Positions 5,274 through 6,486 of a stretch of DNA of 6,486 nucleotides are shown one piece after another. The position numbers were made by a program, and so were the translations under genes. The stretch is taken from assembly GCA_031256525.1 (NCBI GenBank), contig JAIRQK010000176.1:1-6486 (forward strand), given 5' to 3'. The notes under the pieces are model-generated. The model ran no database searches and was not told the DNA's origin. It saw only the letters and a list, made by a program, of their open reading frames with translations. Each line of letters starts with the position of its first letter. The first letter of the stretch is position 1. This stretch comes from Campylobacteraceae bacterium. GTDB taxonomy: Bacteria > Campylobacterota > Campylobacteria > Campylobacterales > Campylobacteraceae.

Positions 5274-5313
5274 GTGAAATGGCATATATTAAACTAAATA
5301 TATGCCATTTCAC
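5274..5313 (+). terminator. 17-bp perfect hairpin after the zinc-finger gene
   Basis: GTGAAATGGCATATATT (5274-5290) and its exact reverse complement (5297-5313) flank a 6-base AAACTA loop, starting 12 bp after the restored stop codon. Position and strength suit an intrinsic terminator, but only a short TTATT follows, so release may be inefficient or Rho-assisted. Its position behind the TAA at 5259-5261, not behind 5043, supports the long frame being the real gene. Confidence 0.6.
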
Positions 5314-5423
5314 TTATTCAGATAACTCAGTTTACAAAAAAACCGCTACAGTTATGTCAATATTTCATATGTTAATCCATACTATTTTGCTATAGATTAA
5401 AAGTTTTTATAAAATTAATTTAG

Positions 5424-5485
5424 CGTAAAATTCCGTAAAATCGAATATATGATAAGTGTCTCGTAGATAATCTATATAAAATCGA
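5424..5485. promoter_or_regulatory. Direct repeats upstream of the sbp promoter, candidate regulator site
   Basis: CGTAAAAT occurs at 5424-5431 and 5434-5441, one helical turn apart. The second copy continues as TAAAATCGA, which recurs at 5477-5485 just before the -35 box. The phasing is what an activator bound upstream of a promoter would use. The motif is not one I recognise, and AT-rich chance repeats are possible. Confidence 0.25.
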
Positions 5486-5494
5486 TTGGAATAC

Positions 5495-5523
5495 TTGACA
5501 ATGCTATAAAATTTCTGTATGAT
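5495..5523 (+). promoter_or_regulatory. Strong sigma-70 promoter of the sulfate-binding protein gene
   Basis: TTGACA (5495-5500), a 17-bp spacer and TATGAT (5518-5523): a full-consensus -35, optimal spacing and a near-consensus -10, 27 bp before the ATG. This predicts a short leader that contains the AGGAG site. Confidence 0.75.
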
Positions 5524-5550
5524 TTCGCAATTATTTTTAAAGGAGCTAAA

Positions 5551-6486
5551 ATGAGTTTTATAAAACGCATTTCAATCGGGTCTATTTCATTGTTGGCAGC
5601 AACATTTTTAAATGCTGCTCAATTTGAGCTTTTGAATGTTTCTTACGATCCTACAAGAGAACTTTATAGGGAGTATAACGAAGCATTTATAAAGCATTAT
5701 AAGAGTTTAACTGGAGATGATGTTGCTATTAGACAATCTCATGGAGGCTCAGGCGGACAAGCAAGAAGTGTTATCGATGGTCTTGAGGCTGATGTGGTTA
5801 CATTAGCACTTGGCGTAGATATAGATGCTATTGCTGAAAAAACAGGTAAAATTGCTACTGATTGGCAAAAAAGATTTAAAAACAATAGTGCACCATACAC
5901 TTCAACTATTGTATTTTTAGTAAGAGCTGGAAATCCTAAAAACATTAAAGATTGGGACGATTTGGTAAAAGATGGCGTTAAAGTTATCACGCCTGACCCT
6001 AAAACTTCTGGCGGAGCTAGATGGAACTATTTAGCGGCATGGGCTTATGCTTTGAAAAACTATGGAAATGATGAGGCAAAAGCTAGAGAATTTGTAACAA
6101 AACTATTTAAAAATGTTCCTATTTTAGACTCAGGAGCTAGAGGTTCTACAAATACATTTGTTCAAAGAGGGCTTGGTGATGTACTTTTAGCGTGGGAAAA
6201 TGAGGCGTTTTTATCTATCAATGAGCTTGGAAAAGGAAAATTTGAGATAGTAGTTCCAAGTCTTAGTATTTTGGCTGAACCTTCTGTTAGTTTAGTTGAT
6301 GCAAATGTTAAGAAAAAAGGTACTGAAAAAGTAGCTAACGAATATCTAAGCTATCTTTACTCAAAAGAGGGTCAAACATTAGCTGGAAAACACTACTATA
6401 GACCAAGCGATAAAGAGGTTGCAAAAGAGTTTGCTAATCAATTTTCAAAACTTGAGCTTGTAACTATTGATGGTTCATTTGGCGGT
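5551..6486 (+). CDS. sbp: Sulfate ABC transporter periplasmic binding protein (3' end outside the window)
   Basis: 312 codons are open to the window edge; family members are about 330-345 residues, so only the last few tens of residues are missing. ATG 5551 follows AGGAG (5541-5545). Residues 1-23 form a Sec signal peptide (FIKR, a hydrophobic core, then FLNAA before Gln24), so the product acts in the periplasm. Family signatures: [12 protein letters not shown] (28-39), [20 protein letters not shown] (63-82), [58 protein letters not shown] and LLAWENEA. These are the sulfate-contacting loops of the Sbp/CysP family, which delivers sulfate (CysP: thiosulfate) to the CysTWA importer. The transporter genes would be expected downstream, outside the window. 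Sbp and CysP cannot be told apart by eye. Confidence 0.92.
   Translation, partial: MSFIKRISIGSISLLAATFLNAAQFELLNVSYDPTRELYREYNEAFIKHYKSLTGDDVAIRQSHGGSGGQARSVIDGLEADVVTLALGVDIDAIAEKTGKIATDWQKRFKNNSAPYTSTIVFLVRAGNPKNIKDWDDLVKDGVKVITPDPKTSGGARWNYLAAWAYALKNYGNDEAKAREFVTKLFKNVPILDSGARGSTNTFVQRGLGDVLLAWENEAFLSINELGKGKFEIVVPSLSILAEPSVSLVDANVKKKGTEKVANEYLSYLYSKEGQTLAGKHYYRPSDKEVAKEFANQFSKLELVTIDGSFGG

Larger units (their letters stand above)
5262..5550. other. Intergenic region before the sulfate-binding protein gene
   Basis: No gene is seen. It holds, from left to right, a strong hairpin (5274-5313), an AT-rich stretch, the octamer CGTAAAAT twice at exactly 10-bp spacing (5424-5431 and 5434-5441), the nonamer TAAAATCGA at 5436 and again at 5477, and the promoter of the next gene. 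Confidence 0.6.

Noticed and set aside
5739..5990. Minus-strand 83-codon frame inside sbp
   Set aside because: It is antisense to conserved sulfate-binding protein motifs; a shadow.

Overview
The window is AT-rich DNA with short intergenic gaps and strong AGGAG-type ribosome binding sites. It carries an uninterrupted 13-base G run inside an otherwise AT-rich gene, which is typical of Campylobacterota (epsilonproteobacteria) with simple-sequence contingency loci. A sulfur-oxidising or Arcobacter-like member is my best guess. It is an inference from style and gene content, not a taxonomic match.

Left part (1-1399). The window opens inside a gene whose 3' end is five 39-bp tandem repeats. The pattern of synonymous changes shows these encode a 13-residue repeat (KEPKPRRRFDDEY). 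The repeat DNA runs, in a different frame, straight into the C-terminal half of uracil-DNA glycosylase (ung), which has lost its N-terminal half including the GQDPYH catalytic motif. The same frame continues past the normal Ung end into about 200 residues of beta-propeller-like sequence. This is either a double rearrangement or an assembly chimera. Two small overlapping ORFs of unknown function follow.

Middle (1400-3413). A predicted Lys/Glu-rich lipoprotein is followed by an AT-rich gap with inverted repeats. Next comes a two-gene cassette: a YopX-family phage-type protein and an unrecognised acidic protein. After it lies a 480-bp gap packed with hairpins, including two mutually exclusive pairings. 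It may be a structured RNA or a remnant of a mobile element.

Right part (3414-6486). A PLP-dependent homoserine sulfhydrylase-type enzyme (methionine/cysteine synthesis) on the minus strand is transcribed divergently from a B-box-like zinc-binding membrane protein. The latter is split by the poly-G tract: with 13 G it is out of frame, and with 14 or 11 G it would read through to a 157- or 156-residue protein. A strong hairpin ends that gene. A textbook TTGACA-17-TATGAT promoter then precedes a periplasmic sulfate-binding protein (sbp) that runs off the window end. Sulfate uptake and sulfide incorporation into homoserine belong to the same assimilation pathway, but nothing in the sequence shows that these two genes are co-regulated.
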